NCBI GenBank assembly: GCA_037693485.1
Contig: CM075344.1
Location: forward strand, 40,396,501-40,460,500
Reading direction: 5' to 3'
DNA length: 64,000 bases
From: Kitagawia praeruptora
Taxonomy: Eukaryota > Streptophyta > Magnoliopsida > Apiales > Apiaceae
The position numbers were made by a program, and so were the translations under genes. This document shows positions 36,348-47,099 of the stretch, one piece after another; the stretch's first letter is position 1; each line of letters starts with the position of its first letter. A model generated the notes under the pieces. That model was not told where the DNA came from. It saw only the letters and a program-made list of their open reading frames with translations, and did not search any database.

Positions 36348-36689
36348 AGAGTCCCACTCTAGGGAGAACCATCTTACGTGGAGAACCACTTAAAATGCAT
36401 TAAAATAGTCCTTTATATAAGGCCCCTGGCGGGGCCCCTTCACATAAAAGTCTTATAATTCTACCCTCTATCCATTCATCAAAAAAAAAAATTTTAAAAA
36501 AAACTTTAAAAAAAATTTAAAAAAATGGTGCCACATCATCATTTTTTGAAAAAATTTTTAAAATGTTTTTTTTTGTAATTTTTTTTTATAAATAGATAGA
36601 GTATAGAATTATAAGACTTTTTTGTGAAGATGCCCCTGCGGGACCCTTATATATAAAGCAATTATAATGTATTTTAACGGGATGCACAG
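36348..36689. mobile_element. AGGGT-type palindromic MITE, right end lost at the LINE
   Basis: Starts AGAGTCCCACTCTAGGG after (AT)n, with GAGAACC words. Then GGCCCCTGGCGGGGCCCC (36421), a TCTATCCATTCATCA plus A-run module and its inverted copy (36590-36650). The right-hand subterminal part is missing where the LINE begins. Confidence 0.6.
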
Positions 36690-39600
36690 TCTATGGAGCT
36701 CTATAAACAGGCTAAGCAACAACTTCATCTGATTTTGGACCAGAAGGAAATATTCTGGCGTCAACGATCAAAGCAGCTGTGGCTACAATCAGGGGACAAG
36801 AATACGAAATATTTCCATGCCTCATGTAACTCTCGAAGAAGAACAAATCAAATCACTAAACTTAAAAACGATGAGGGTGACTGGGTGAATTGGCAGAATG
36901 GTCTTTCTGGATTGATAACTGAGTACTACCAAACCTTATTCAAGGCGTCTCAAACAGAGGTGGAGGAAGTTGTCAACTGTGTTCCAACGTCGATCTCAGA
37001 TGAGCAGAATAGAGAATTATTGTTGCCTGTGACTGAAAAAGAGGTGAAGTGTGCTCTATTTCAAATGCACCCGGATAAGGCCCCGGGACCGGACGGTATG
37101 ACCCCGGCATTTTTCCAAAAACACTGGTCTATAGTGGGGAGGAGTGTGGTTGATTTAATACGGAATTTCTTTGAAACTGGTAATGTCATGGAAGGGTTGA
37201 ATGAAACGAACTTGGTGCTCATTCCTAAGAAGAAAAATCCATCGACTATTACAGAGTTACGCCCTATAGCATTATGCAATGTGTTAATGAAGGTAATCAC
37301 GAAAGTTATTGCTAATCGCTTAAAGGAGCTGCTGAATATAGTTGTTTCGGACACGCAAAGTGCATTCATACCGGGCCGTCTTATTTCTGATAATATTATG
37401 ATCTCTTATGAAGTTATGCACTATCTGAAGCGTAAACGTTTTGGGAAGGAAGGACATATGGCTTTAAAACTCGATATGAGTAAAGCATATGATCGGATAG
37501 AGTGGGGATTTTTAAAGGCGATGTTAAGAAAGATGGGTTTCAGTGATAGGTGGGTGCATCTGGTGCTTCAGTGTGTTACCACGGTCTCATATAGTATTGT
37601 GCATGGTGAAAATGATATGGGTCCTATTGTTCCTAGCAGGGGCATTCGACAAGGAGATCCACTATCTCCTTACTTGTTTATAATGTGTGCTGAGGGTTTG
37701 TCTGCCTTAATCCGTAATTATGAAGATAGGCGTCTGATTCATGGTGTCAAGATTTGTCGTCGAGCACCTGTCATTTCGCATATGTTTTTTGCGGATGATA
37801 GCTATTTTTATTGTAAGGCAGAGACTGAAGAGGCTAAAAGAGTGTTGGAGTTGTTGGATATATATGAGAAAGCTTCGGGGCAAAAAATCAACAGATCCAA
37901 ATCTTCTATTTTTTTCAGCTCGAACGTAATTCAGTACAATCGGGAGATAATCAGTCAAGTTCTTCAAATGGGAGAGGCTGATGAACATAGCAAGTACCTT
38001 GGTCTTCCAAACCTGTTAGGGAGAAATAAGTCAGTACTTCTGGGATACTTGAAAGAAAAGGTTAGGAAAAAAGTTCGAAGCTGGGATGGGAAGTGTATTG
38101 CCAGGTCGGGGAAAGAGACGTTGATTAAGTCAGTGGTGCAAGCTCTTCCAACATATGCCATGAATGTATTCTTACTTCCGGTGGATATTAATAAAGATAT
38201 TGAGAGAAGTTTAACAAAATACTGGTGGGATACAGGACAGGCTAGTGGTTCTAATATTTCGTGGATGAGCTGGGAACGGATGTCACGACATAAATCGGCA
38301 GGTGGGTTAGGTTTTAGAGATTTCAGAGATTTTAATCTTGCTATGCTTGGGAAGCAAGGATGGAGGTTTTTAACGAACCCTGACAGTTTGGTCTCGAGGG
38401 TGTATAAGGCTAGATATTTTGCGAACACGGACTTTCTGCAGGCGGCAGTAGGAAGCAGTCCTAGTTTTATATGGAGAAGTATCTTGGCTGCTAAGGAGGT
38501 AGTGTTGTCAGGAGCGAGATGGAGGGTTGGGACAGGAGAAGGGATTCAAATAGGGGGGCAACCTTGGTTAGCAGAGGATGATAATCCTTTTATAACCACA
38601 GATTCACCATCAATAGAGAATAATACAGTGAATTCCCTAATGTGTGTTGACAAGAGGGAATGGGACGGGGAAATAGTTCGTGATATTTTTAACGACAGGG
38701 ATCAAAACTGCATTATGAATGTTCAGATAGGAGGAGATGGTATGGTGGATACGATGTACTGGAGCCTTGAGAACTCTGGAGTTTATTCGGTTAAAAGTGC
38801 GTACAAGAATCTGCAAAGTCGTAAAGGGGCTTGGTCTGGACAGTGCAATGGGAGTATATGGAGATCTCTGTGGAAAATCAGAGCACCTCCAAAGGTGCTT
38901 AATATTGTTTGGAGGGCATTGTCGTTCTGTTTGCCAACATTGGTCCAGCTGCAGCAAAAACATGTGCCAATTCAACAAAGCTGTCCAATTTGTACAGGTG
39001 GGGTAGAGACGATATATCATGCTTTGGTTGGATGTCAATTTGCGATGCAGTGTTGGAAATTGTTTGATGCGGATATATGTACTACTGGTGAGACAGAATT
39101 TCATAACTGGTTTGAAGGGGTGATCAGTAGGAGGACTAACGATCAACGAGCTGGAATTGTTACCCTTTGCTGGGCAATCTGGCGAGCGCGGAATGAATGG
39201 GTTTGGAACAAGAAAGTATCGATGGTAAACAGGGTAGTTGCAGAAGCCGGGGAGTACCTTACACAATGGAAAACAGCCCAGGTTAGGTCTACTAATGTCC
39301 TTCTCCAGCCAGTTGCTGATGGAGATGGAGCGATGACCTGGGTAAAACCTCATCGGAACTCAGTTAAGGTTACGGTGGATGCAGCGATCTTTGAAAATCA
39401 TCATGCTTATGGTATTGGTTTGGTGGCTAGGAACTGTGAGGGTGAGCTAATTCAAGCAAAGACGAGGCTGTTCCGAGGGGAGGTGAGGCCAGAGTTAGCG
39501 GAGGCTATAGCCATCAAGGAAGCGCTGAGTTGGATCATGGAGTTGAATTGGACGAATGTGTGCATCGAATCTGATTGTCTTGTTGCAGTACAAGCAGTCA

Positions 39601-39867
39601 GGAGTAAAGCGCCAATGCGGTCTCAGTTTGGTGTGGTGATAGAGGAATGTCGTAAACTCATTCTTCAGTTAAACAATATTCCATTGTATTTTATAAAACG
39701 ATCTGCCAATATGGCTGCTCATGAGCTTGCTAGGGTAGCTTATATTCATTCTGATCGTAGTTTTGATAGGAGTTCTATTCCTATGGAGGTGAAAAATTGT
39801 ATTGTGGCTGATTTGATTGCTTAATAAAATTCCCACTTATTCGTCAAAAAAAAAAAAAAAAAAAAAA
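36690..39867 (+). mobile_element. 5'-truncated L1-type LINE
   Basis: It begins within ORF2, after the endonuclease domain, and ends in 22 A at 39846-39867 with AATAAA overlapping the stop codon. The ORF is undamaged, so insertion is likely recent. No target duplication could be identified. Confidence 0.9.
36693..39824 (+). CDS. LINE ORF2 fragment: reverse transcriptase, zf-RVT, RNase H (1043 residues, open)
   Basis: Truncated ORF2 polyprotein of an L1-clade LINE, lacking the endonuclease. RT runs from about residue 130 to 400. It has MHPDKAPGPDGMTPAFFQ, LVLIPKKKNPSTITELRPIA, ALKLDMSKAYDRIEW, GIRQGDPLSPYLFIM and the catalytic FFADD at about 364-368. A zf-RVT domain follows, at about 700-785, with CPIC and a HALVGC block. 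The RNase H domain begins near 890: VTVDAAIFENH, ELAEAIAIKEAL, IESDCLVAVQAV and NMAAHELAR supply the usual acidic and His/Asp positions. The first Met is simply the first available; the real ORF2 start is lost. Without endonuclease it should not retrotranspose alone. It is unrelated in reading direction to the older LINE at 11433-16712 but has the same domain order. Confidence 0.9.
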   Translation: MELYKQAKQQLHLILDQKEIFWRQRSKQLWLQSGDKNTKYFHASCNSRRRTNQITKLKNDEGDWVNWQNGLSGLITEYYQTLFKASQTEVEEVVNCVPTSISDEQNRELLLPVTEKEVKCALFQMHPDKAPGPDGMTPAFFQKHWSIVGRSVVDLIRNFFETGNVMEGLNETNLVLIPKKKNPSTITELRPIALCNVLMKVITKVIANRLKELLNIVVSDTQSAFIPGRLISDNIMISYEVMHYLKRKRFGKEGHMALKLDMSKAYDRIEWGFLKAMLRKMGFSDRWVHLVLQCVTTVSYSIVHGENDMGPIVPSRGIRQGDPLSPYLFIMCAEGLSALIRNYEDRRLIHGVKICRRAPVISHMFFADDSYFYCKAETEEAKRVLELLDIYEKASGQKINRSKSSIFFSSNVIQYNREIISQVLQMGEADEHSKYLGLPNLLGRNKSVLLGYLKEKVRKKVRSWDGKCIARSGKETLIKSVVQALPTYAMNVFLLPVDINKDIERSLTKYWWDTGQASGSNISWMSWERMSRHKSAGGLGFRDFRDFNLAMLGKQGWRFLTNPDSLVSRVYKARYFANTDFLQAAVGSSPSFIWRSILAAKEVVLSGARWRVGTGEGIQIGGQPWLAEDDNPFITTDSPSIENNTVNSLMCVDKREWDGEIVRDIFNDRDQNCIMNVQIGGDGMVDTMYWSLENSGVYSVKSAYKNLQSRKGAWSGQCNGSIWRSLWKIRAPPKVLNIVWRALSFCLPTLVQLQQKHVPIQQSCPICTGGVETIYHALVGCQFAMQCWKLFDADICTTGETEFHNWFEGVISRRTNDQRAGIVTLCWAIWRARNEWVWNKKVSMVNRVVAEAGEYLTQWKTAQVRSTNVLLQPVADGDGAMTWVKPHRNSVKVTVDAAIFENHHAYGIGLVARNCEGELIQAKTRLFRGEVRPELAEAIAIKEALSWIMELNWTNVCIESDCLVAVQAVRSKAPMRSQFGVVIEECRKLILQLNNIPLYFIKRSANMAAHELARVAYIHSDRSFDRSSIPMEVKNCIVADLIA

Positions 39868-40163
39868 TAATCTCTACTAAAGGTAAATTATAACACGTAC
39901 GATAAATTATCGTGATACATAATACTCGGAATTTCTTACATTAATACGGAGTATTAAAAATCCTAAAAGTTCCTCTACTGTGATAAACAATTGTAATACA
40001 ATAAATGTCATATTAAGCGTAGCCAAAAATCGTAGCTCTTTACACTAATTAAGAAAAACCAACCATTTATAATACGAAATACGTCTTGCTTTTTCCTGAG
40101 TTTACCTTAGGCAAGAATCCTAGATTATAAGAAAAATAACATAAATATAGGACTTTTTTTATA
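39868..40163. other. AT-rich intergenic DNA
   Basis: Nothing recognised apart from the right-hand TTTTTTATA copy duplicated by the following element. Confidence 0.5.
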
Positions 40164-41288
40164 GAGTAAATTACAGTTTGCACCCAGTATCTTTAGGCCA
40201 TTTTTCATTATGGTCTCAAACTTAGTTTTCTGGCAGTTTGCACTCCAAACTTAAGGTCTTCTTTCAATTTGCACCCCATTGACCACTTTCCATCCAATCT
40301 TGCCGTTAACATTAAAAATCTGAGGGTATTATTGTCATCTTTCGAAACAAGAAATTTGACATAGGTTTTGCAGCTTGGGAAGAAATTCTAAGAAACAGAC
40401 ATAGCAATTCCTAACCCCCAATTCCTTCATCACATCCACACTTCTATAGATCCACCTCCGGTCACGCCTCAAACTACAACACCCACCATTCCTCTGCCCC
40501 ATTCCAACCCCGTCACTCTCCGTCACCCCAACTCAACGCCACCTCCGTTCATTCAACTCCACCACCAACCCACCAATTCCCCTTTCGTTCAATACCACCA
40601 ACACTGTCATCTTTACCTCCCCTCCTCTCTTCTAATCTCCTTCTTCACCCGCGCTTCACCAACATCTCACCGCACTTCACCCGCTTACATATTTCCGATT
40701 ATATGTAAGTACGCAAGCAAAACCAGTACACAATCATGAAAGAAGGGCTCGATTACACATTGAGCGGACATATACATACACCACAATTTTACACACGTAC
40801 ACAGCCAAAACTCTGACTTCAAAATCGAACTCCTGCAAGAATCACACACACACACTGTTTACACCACCAACGCACACATAACTCACACACAGTGAGTTTA
40901 CACCCACGTATACATACGCGGGTAGAGAAGAAACAGAGGGGAGAGAGATGTTGAGAGAGAGAGAGTGAGGGAGAGAAATTGATCGAATTTGGTAGAGAGG
41001 GAGAGAACATTCGAGAGAGAGTTCGAAAGAAAAATGAAATACAGAACAGAACAGGGAAAACAAATCAGGGAAACTGATGGTTATTTAGGGATTTAAGAAG
41101 AAGCAATGCTGTAATGACAATAATACCCTCAGCCTTTTAACGTTAACGGGGAGTTTGGATGGAAAGTGGTCAACAGGGTGCAAACTGAAAGGAGACCGTA
41201 AGTATGGAGTGCAAAATGCCAGGAAACTATGTTTGAGACCATAATGACAAAAGGCCTAAAGATATTGGGTGCAAACTGTAATTTACTC
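40164..41288. mobile_element. Mutator-like element, 1125 bp, with captured-looking interior (Pack-MULE candidate)
   Basis: Long terminal inverted repeats of about 170 bp start GAGTAAATTACAGTTTGCAC. An exact 9-bp duplication TTTTTTATA flanks it (40155-40163 and 41289-41297). The interior (40340-41090) is unlike the termini. On the minus strand it is a CT-rich leader-like tract with (GT)n, a TTCTTGCAG acceptor-like word, then a GGTGG-rich stretch. No transposase. The small ORFs inside are not convincing. Confidence 0.85.
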
Positions 41289-41540
41289 TTTTTTATAAAT
41301 ACAGGAGGACATGCTATTATTACAAAACTGTCATTAAAAATTTGTATTAAAAATTAGCATTACTTTAAGTATGTTTTCTCAAGTAACAGGAACATTATTC
41401 TCTATAAAATATAATTCATGGCTAAAATGAAAATCCACATTCTCCTCCCCTTAATATCACATGCCACCAAAAGAAGAAGAAGAACGCCAAGACTAGACAA
41501 GTAAATGTACGTACAAATGACTAGCTTGAGTAGGCTAGTC

Positions 41541-42283
41541 TAGGGCTGTCAATGGATCGGATATCCGGTCCGATCCGATCCGATCCAAAGGCTAATGGAG
41601 CGGATATGGATCATATAAAAAAAATCCGATCCGGAAAAAATCCGATCCGGAAAAAATCCGAAAGATAATGGAGCGGATATGGATTTGATACGATCCGATC
41701 CGTTAAAAATCCGATCCGATTATATATATATATAATTTATTATATATATATATATATATAATTGATTTTTGCCCGTCTTGTGACCTTGCACATTATATGA
41801 ATCATGATTGGTTTACGTCTAGTTAGTTTATTTAGCCGAATTCACATTTACTTCCATGCTTCAAGTACTTTGTAAAGTGTAGCTTTCGTTTTACTAGATG
41901 TCTAGATCTGCTTCATGTAGCATATTTATCTTGACTACATGTTTTGTTCTGACTACAAAGAAAAGCTTGTGGCTTGTTTCTTAAACACATACAAAGAAAA
42001 GCTGACTACATGTAATATTTTATTTGTGTACTTTACATTTCAAAATGTTGCTATTATTATTCGTAAATTGTTGAATTAAATTAAAAGTTTTTTCTTTATA
42101 TATATAAACGGATCGGAGCTCCGATCCGATAATCCGTGATCCTAACGGATCCGGATATGGATCATGTTGAAAAAAATCCGGCTATGATCCGATCCGAATC
42201 CGAATCCGAATCCGGTTAAATTAAATGGATCAGGATATGGATCATGCCCGATCCGATCCAGATCCGATCCATTGACAGCCCTA
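41541..42283. mobile_element. hAT-type non-autonomous element with GGATCGGAT arrays, 743 bp
   Basis: The left end reads TAGGGCTGTCAATGGATCGG and the right end is its inverse. An 8-bp duplication GGCTAGTC flanks it (41533-41540 and 42284-42291), as for hAT. Both subterminal regions (41556-41725 and 42108-42270) are packed with GATCCGATCCG words, likely transposase sites. The middle is AT-rich and non-coding. Confidence 0.88.
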
Positions 42284-42821
42284 GGCTAGTCAAAGCCGGT
42301 AAAAGTGGCCACAATCTTGTGATGGAGAAGAAAAAATGGCCATCAGATTTTCACGCAAGGATTTGGCATAAACTAATTGGTTAATAAGAACCTGGCATGT
42401 AGAAAATTTTGTTATTTAAATCCGTGGGAGAACCAAGAAATATACTCTACTAGACAAGAACAAGTACTTTCACGTATAGTTTAAGGTCCCGGGCTCCCGG
42501 CCCTGTAAAAGTGGAGTTTTTACGAAGTTTAAAGTTCAAAGCATCATGTTACACTGTTACCATGTACATACGTTGTTAATAATATAATTAACCCATTTTA
42601 AATTTAATCCAATTCATTTGTTTTGCCATTTTAAACTTAACTAGGATACCTAGTTCAGATGGTAGCCCATGTTTGCTGTCTTTGATTTTTCGGAACCTGA
42701 CAAAAGATTACACTTTTTTCCAAATATAAATATACAGTATTTTGTAATTTGGAAGATCTAAAAGCAGTTTGCCGCATATTGTAGAATTACAAGCTGAATT
42801 TGATTATATGGTCTTTATAAA
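42284..42821. other. Intergenic DNA
   Basis: No gene seen; CCGGGCTCCCGG at about 42489 is a short GC palindrome of unknown meaning. Confidence 0.45.
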
Positions 42822-43029
42822 TCTATATATATTATAATGCCGGGAGATCGGAAATGCACCAGAAACGTTTAAGATATTTTTCTTGAATTCTTGCTTTTTT
42901 GATTTTTTTATTAATTTATTTTCTTGCATTAATTTGCAGCTTAATGGCATCTTAATGACATTTTAATAATCATTAATTACATTTATTAAATTAAATAAAT
43001 ATATATATTAAATTTATTTCATATTATTA
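42822..43029 (+). mobile_element. Helitron array, copy 1 (5' fragment)
   Basis: Starts TCTATATATATTATAATGCC after an A and shares the GGGAGATCGGAAATGCACC block with the later copies. Only the first 200 bp are present. Confidence 0.5.
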
Positions 43030-43223
43030 TCTATATATCTATATCTATCTATATATATATATATTATAATGCCAGGAGATCGGAAATGCACCAGAAGCGT
43101 TTAAAATATTTTTCTTAAATTTTCACTTTTTTGATTTTTTGATTTAATTTTTTCCTGCATTAAATAGCATCTTAATGACATCCTAATGGCATTTTAATAA
43201 TCAATAATTACACTTATGAATAT

Positions 43224-43604
43224 AGGGTATGATTCAGGTGAGAACACGTATATGTTGGAGAACAATGAGAACACCACATTTTAAGCTATTCTAAAGGGCC
43301 CCGCCAAGGGCACCCAATACGAAAAAGTCTTATAATTCTACCCTCTATCCATTCATCAAAAAAAAAATTAAGAAATTTTTTTTTTAAAAAAAATTAAAAA
43401 TGATGACGTGGCAGCAGTTTTTTTTTAATTTTTTTAATTAAATTTTTTAAATTTTTTTCTTTATGAATGGATAGAGGGTAGAATTATAAGACTTTTTTGT
43501 GAAGGTGCCCCTAGCAAGACCCTTTAAAATAGTTTGAAATGTGGTGAATAGGTGTGTTCTCACTGTTCTCACACTAACATGTGTTCTCACTGGAGCGTGA
43601 CCCT
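43224..43604. mobile_element. AGGGT-type palindromic MITE with GAGAACAC words
   Basis: Ends AGGGTATGATTCAGG and, inverted, AGGGTCACGCTCCAG. ATGAATAT is duplicated at 43216-43223 and 43605-43612 (8 bp, or 9 if the terminal A belongs to the target). The arms carry GGCCCCGCCAAGGGCACC, then a TCTATCCATTCATC plus oligo(A) module. Superfamily (hAT or Mutator) unresolved. Confidence 0.75.
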
Positions 43605-43605
43605 A

Positions 43606-43644
<39 letters not shown>

Positions 43645-43647
<3 letters not shown>

Positions 43648-43997
43648 CTTTTGCTCAAATACAAACCAATCCTAAAATACAAACTACAAACTAACATAAA
43701 ATATTTTATATTTCATTCATTCTAATGGCCCCGCCAGGGGCACCTTTACAAAAAGTGTCTAAAATTCTTGGCTCCATTCAGCAAAAAAAAAAAAAATTCA
43801 CTGTTCACTGCTGACGTCACTGCCACGTCAGCAGTGAACAGTGATTTTTTTTTTTTTTTGCTGAATGGATCCAAGAATTTTAGACACTTTTTGTATTGGG
43901 GTACCCCTAGTTTGATCATTAGATTAGCTTGAAATGTTAAATTAGTGTTTAGTTTTTAGTTTGTAGTTAATTTTAGTTTGTAGTGGAGTAAGACCCT
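43645..43997. mobile_element. AGGGT-type palindromic MITE with TACAAAC words, in (TA)n
   Basis: The left end reads AGGCTTTTGCTCAAATACAA and the inverted right end AGGGTCTTACTCCACTACAA. The left arm has GGCCCCGCCAGGGGCACC at about 43730, then a CTCCATTCAGCA plus A-run module. A CACTGTTCACTGCTGACGT hairpin lies at the centre. Flanked by ATATATATA on both sides. Confidence 0.75.
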
Positions 43998-44009
43998 ATA
44001 TATATATAT

Positions 44010-44287
44010 AGGCCTTTGCTCCATAAAGAACACTCTTATATAACAAACAATAAAGAACAATATAAAATCATTTATTCCAATAGATCCATTGGCCCCGCCA
44101 GGGGCACCCAATACAAAAAGTTCTTATTTTTTTAGGCTCTATCCATCCAGCAAAAAAAAAAAAAATTGAAAATTTTACTGTTCATGATGACGTCATCAGG
44201 TGGCCCCGCCAGGGGCAATGGATCTATTAGATATGAGGCGTTCTTTGTTGTTTGTTATATAAGGTGTTGGCTATGGAGTCCAACCCT
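44010..44287. mobile_element. AGGGT-type palindromic MITE with AAGAACA words, in (TA)n
   Basis: The left end reads AGGCCTTTGCTCCATAAAGA and the inverted right end AGGGTTGGACTCCATAGCC. GGCCCCGCCAGGGGC occurs in both arms (about 44091 and 44200). It is separated from the previous MITE only by TA repeats. Confidence 0.72.
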
Positions 44288-44928
44288 ATATATATATATA
44301 ATTTATTTCATATTATTTATATAAAAGATTAACAAATTTTATCTTAAGGAGATCAGAAATGTACCAGAAGCGTTTAAAATATTTTTCTTAAATTTTCACA
44401 TTTTTTATTTTTTAATTTAATTTTTCCTGCATTAAATAGAATCTTAATGACATCCTAATGGCATTTTAATAATCATTAATTACACTTATGAATATATATA
44501 TATAATTTATTTCACATTATTTATATAAAAGATTAACAAATTTTATCTGAACATTATAATTATTATTCAAATTTAAAAAATTAATTATATGTATAAAACT
44601 AATATTATTTTCATGTAAATTAACGACTTAAAATTGTTCACATTGCGTCATTTTTTATTACATGTTGAAGATTTTTGAAACTTTTTTCAGACGGTTGCAA
44701 GACAAAGGATCTGAACTTCTCAAACAATGTTTTATCAATAATTGTGGAAATCGTTATGAGTTATGAAAGGATAAACTTTTGGTTAAAATCTAGAATTTAT
44801 ATAAAATAAAATTGACGGATTTTTATTTTTTACATAATAAACTCAACCATTTTATTGACCGACTAAGTCCATAAAAATGTTATACACATGTTGTTTCATT
44901 ATATTGTGTCAAAATAAATTAATACTCA

Positions 44929-46011
44929 TCTATATATCTATATATATATATTATAATGCCAGGAGATCGGAAATGCACCAGAAGCGTTTAAAATATTTTT
45001 CTTAAATTTTCACTTTTTTTATTTTTTTATTTAATTTTTTCCTGCATTAAATAACATCTTAATGACATCCTAATGGCATTTTAATAATCAATAATTACAC
45101 TTATGAATATATATATATATAATTTATTTCATATTATTTATATAAAAGATTAACAAATTTTATCTTAACATTATAATTATTAATCAAATTAAAAAAATTA
45201 ATTATATGTATAAAACTAATATTATTTTCATGTAAGTTAACGACTTAAAATTGTTCACATTGCGTCATTTTTTTTTACGTGTTGAATATTTTTGAAACTT
45301 TTTTCAGACGGTTGCACGACAAACGATCTTAACTTCTCAAACAATGTTTTATCAATAATTGTGGAAATCGTTATAAGTTATGAAAGTATAATCTTTTTGT
45401 TAAAATCTAGAATTTATATAAAATTATATTGACGGTTTTTTATTTTTAACATAATAAACTCAACCATTTTATTGACCAACTAAGTCGATAATAATGTTAT
45501 ACACATGTTGTTTCATTATATTGTGTCAAAATAAATTAATACTCCAATTATATAAATTCTTATGCTATTATTGAGAGGGGTATCGGCTTTCAAAATGTTA
45601 TTAGTTATATTTAATATTGCAATTGCTACTTTTCATATTTATGATATTTTTAAGATTATAATTTTTTTGATATATAATGAGAGTATTTTTCCCTAATAAT
45701 TCATACAAACTATTTTAAACCACTTTTTCAAGAAATTTTTAAAATACCAATTAATTTTAAAGTTAACTTGAGGAGAATTTCCTAAAATTAACCAATAAAA
45801 TCAACCATTAATGTCCCTGCGGGCCCTTATAAATAAAAGGTAACAAATAATTAAAATAACATCATTTTAAAGGTTCACTTTTGGAAATTTTCCTAAAATT
45901 AATTTTAGGAATATTTTTTTCTTTTTATAAATAATAAAAAATAATTTATCTATTTTAAGTACCTAACAATAAAAATTTATTAACCGCGCGAAACGCGGTT
46001 AAATTGCCTAG
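44929..46011 (+). mobile_element. Helitron array, copy 3 (complete, 1.08 kb)
   Basis: Starts TCTATATATCTATATATA after an A. It ends CTAG (46008-46011) before T, with the stem CCGCGCGAAACGCGG ending 12 bases upstream. That is the Helitron 3' signature. No coding capacity. Confidence 0.68.
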
Positions 46012-46625
46012 TATATTATAATGTCAGGAGATCGGAAATACACCAGAAGCGTTTAAAATATTTTTCTTGAATTCTCACTTTTTTTATTTTTTTATTAAAT
46101 TCTTTTTTTTGCATTAAGTAGCATCTTAATGGCATATTAATGACATCTTAATAATCATTAATTACACTTATGAATATATATATATATAAAATAAATTTAA
46201 TTTATATTATTTATAGAAAAGATTGACAAACTTTATTTGAGCATTATAATTATTATTCAAATTTAAAATATTAATTATGTGTATAAAATTATGATTATTT
46301 TCATGTAAATTAACGACTTAAAATTGTTCGCATTGCGTCATTTTTTATTACATATTGAAGATTTTTGAAAACTTTTTTCGGACGATTATAGGACAAACGA
46401 TTTTAACTTCTCAAACAATTTTTAATCAATGATTGTGAAAATTTTTATAAGTTATGGAAGTATAATCTTTTGGTTAAAATCTAGAATTTGTATAAAATAA
46501 TATTGACAAATTTTTAATTTTTTACATAATAAACTCAACCATTTTATTGATCGATTAAGTTGATAAAAATGTTATACACATGTTATTTCATTATATTGTG
46601 AAATAATAAATTACTATTCTAATTA

Positions 46626-46919
46626 GACTTAATTGCAGGAGGATGGGCTTAACTTTTTTTTTTTGCACAAAAATGGTCCAAATATAAAAATAGACAATGT
46701 GATGACCTAACTATTTTTTAAAACAGATGAATGTATTCAGTTTATGATTTAATTACAACATGATGGCTAAACAATGTTTTTTTTAACACAAAATGGCCCA
46801 AAAATAAACACCAATATTTAGACTTATTTAGACGGAATGAAAGCAATTGTTTAAAAAAAATATTTGGGTCATTTTTGTACAAAAAACAATAATTGAGGCT
46901 ATACTCCTACGATTAAATC
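46626..46919. mobile_element. Mutator-like MITE, 294 bp
   Basis: Left end GACTTAATTGCAGGAGGATG; inverted right end GATTTAATCGTAGGAGTATA. The 9-bp duplication TTCTAATTA occurs at 46617-46625 and 46920-46928. Interior is A/T-run rich. Confidence 0.82.
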
Positions 46920-47099
46920 TTCTAATTATATAAATTCTTATGCTACTATTGAGCATCTATGTTATGAGAGGGGTGTCGGCTTTCAAAACGTTATTTAGTT
47001 ATATTTAATATTGTAATTGCTACTTTTAATATTTATGATATTTTAAAGATTATTAAAGTTTTTTGATATATAATGAGAGTATTACTGCAAATAATAATT

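Larger units (their letters stand above)
43030..44928 (+). mobile_element. Helitron array, copy 2, interrupted by MITEs and internally duplicated
   Basis: The ATAATGCCAGGAGATCGG block at 43055 is followed by the common body. Three MITEs interrupt it (43224-43604, 43645-43997, 44010-44287). A second partial head (GGAGATCAGAAATGTACC at 44342) restarts the body. The copy lacks its CTAG end. Confidence 0.5.

Noticed and set aside
37061..39353. Minus-strand ORFs opposite the LINE ORF
   Set aside because: Antisense shadows of an intact RT/RNase H reading frame.
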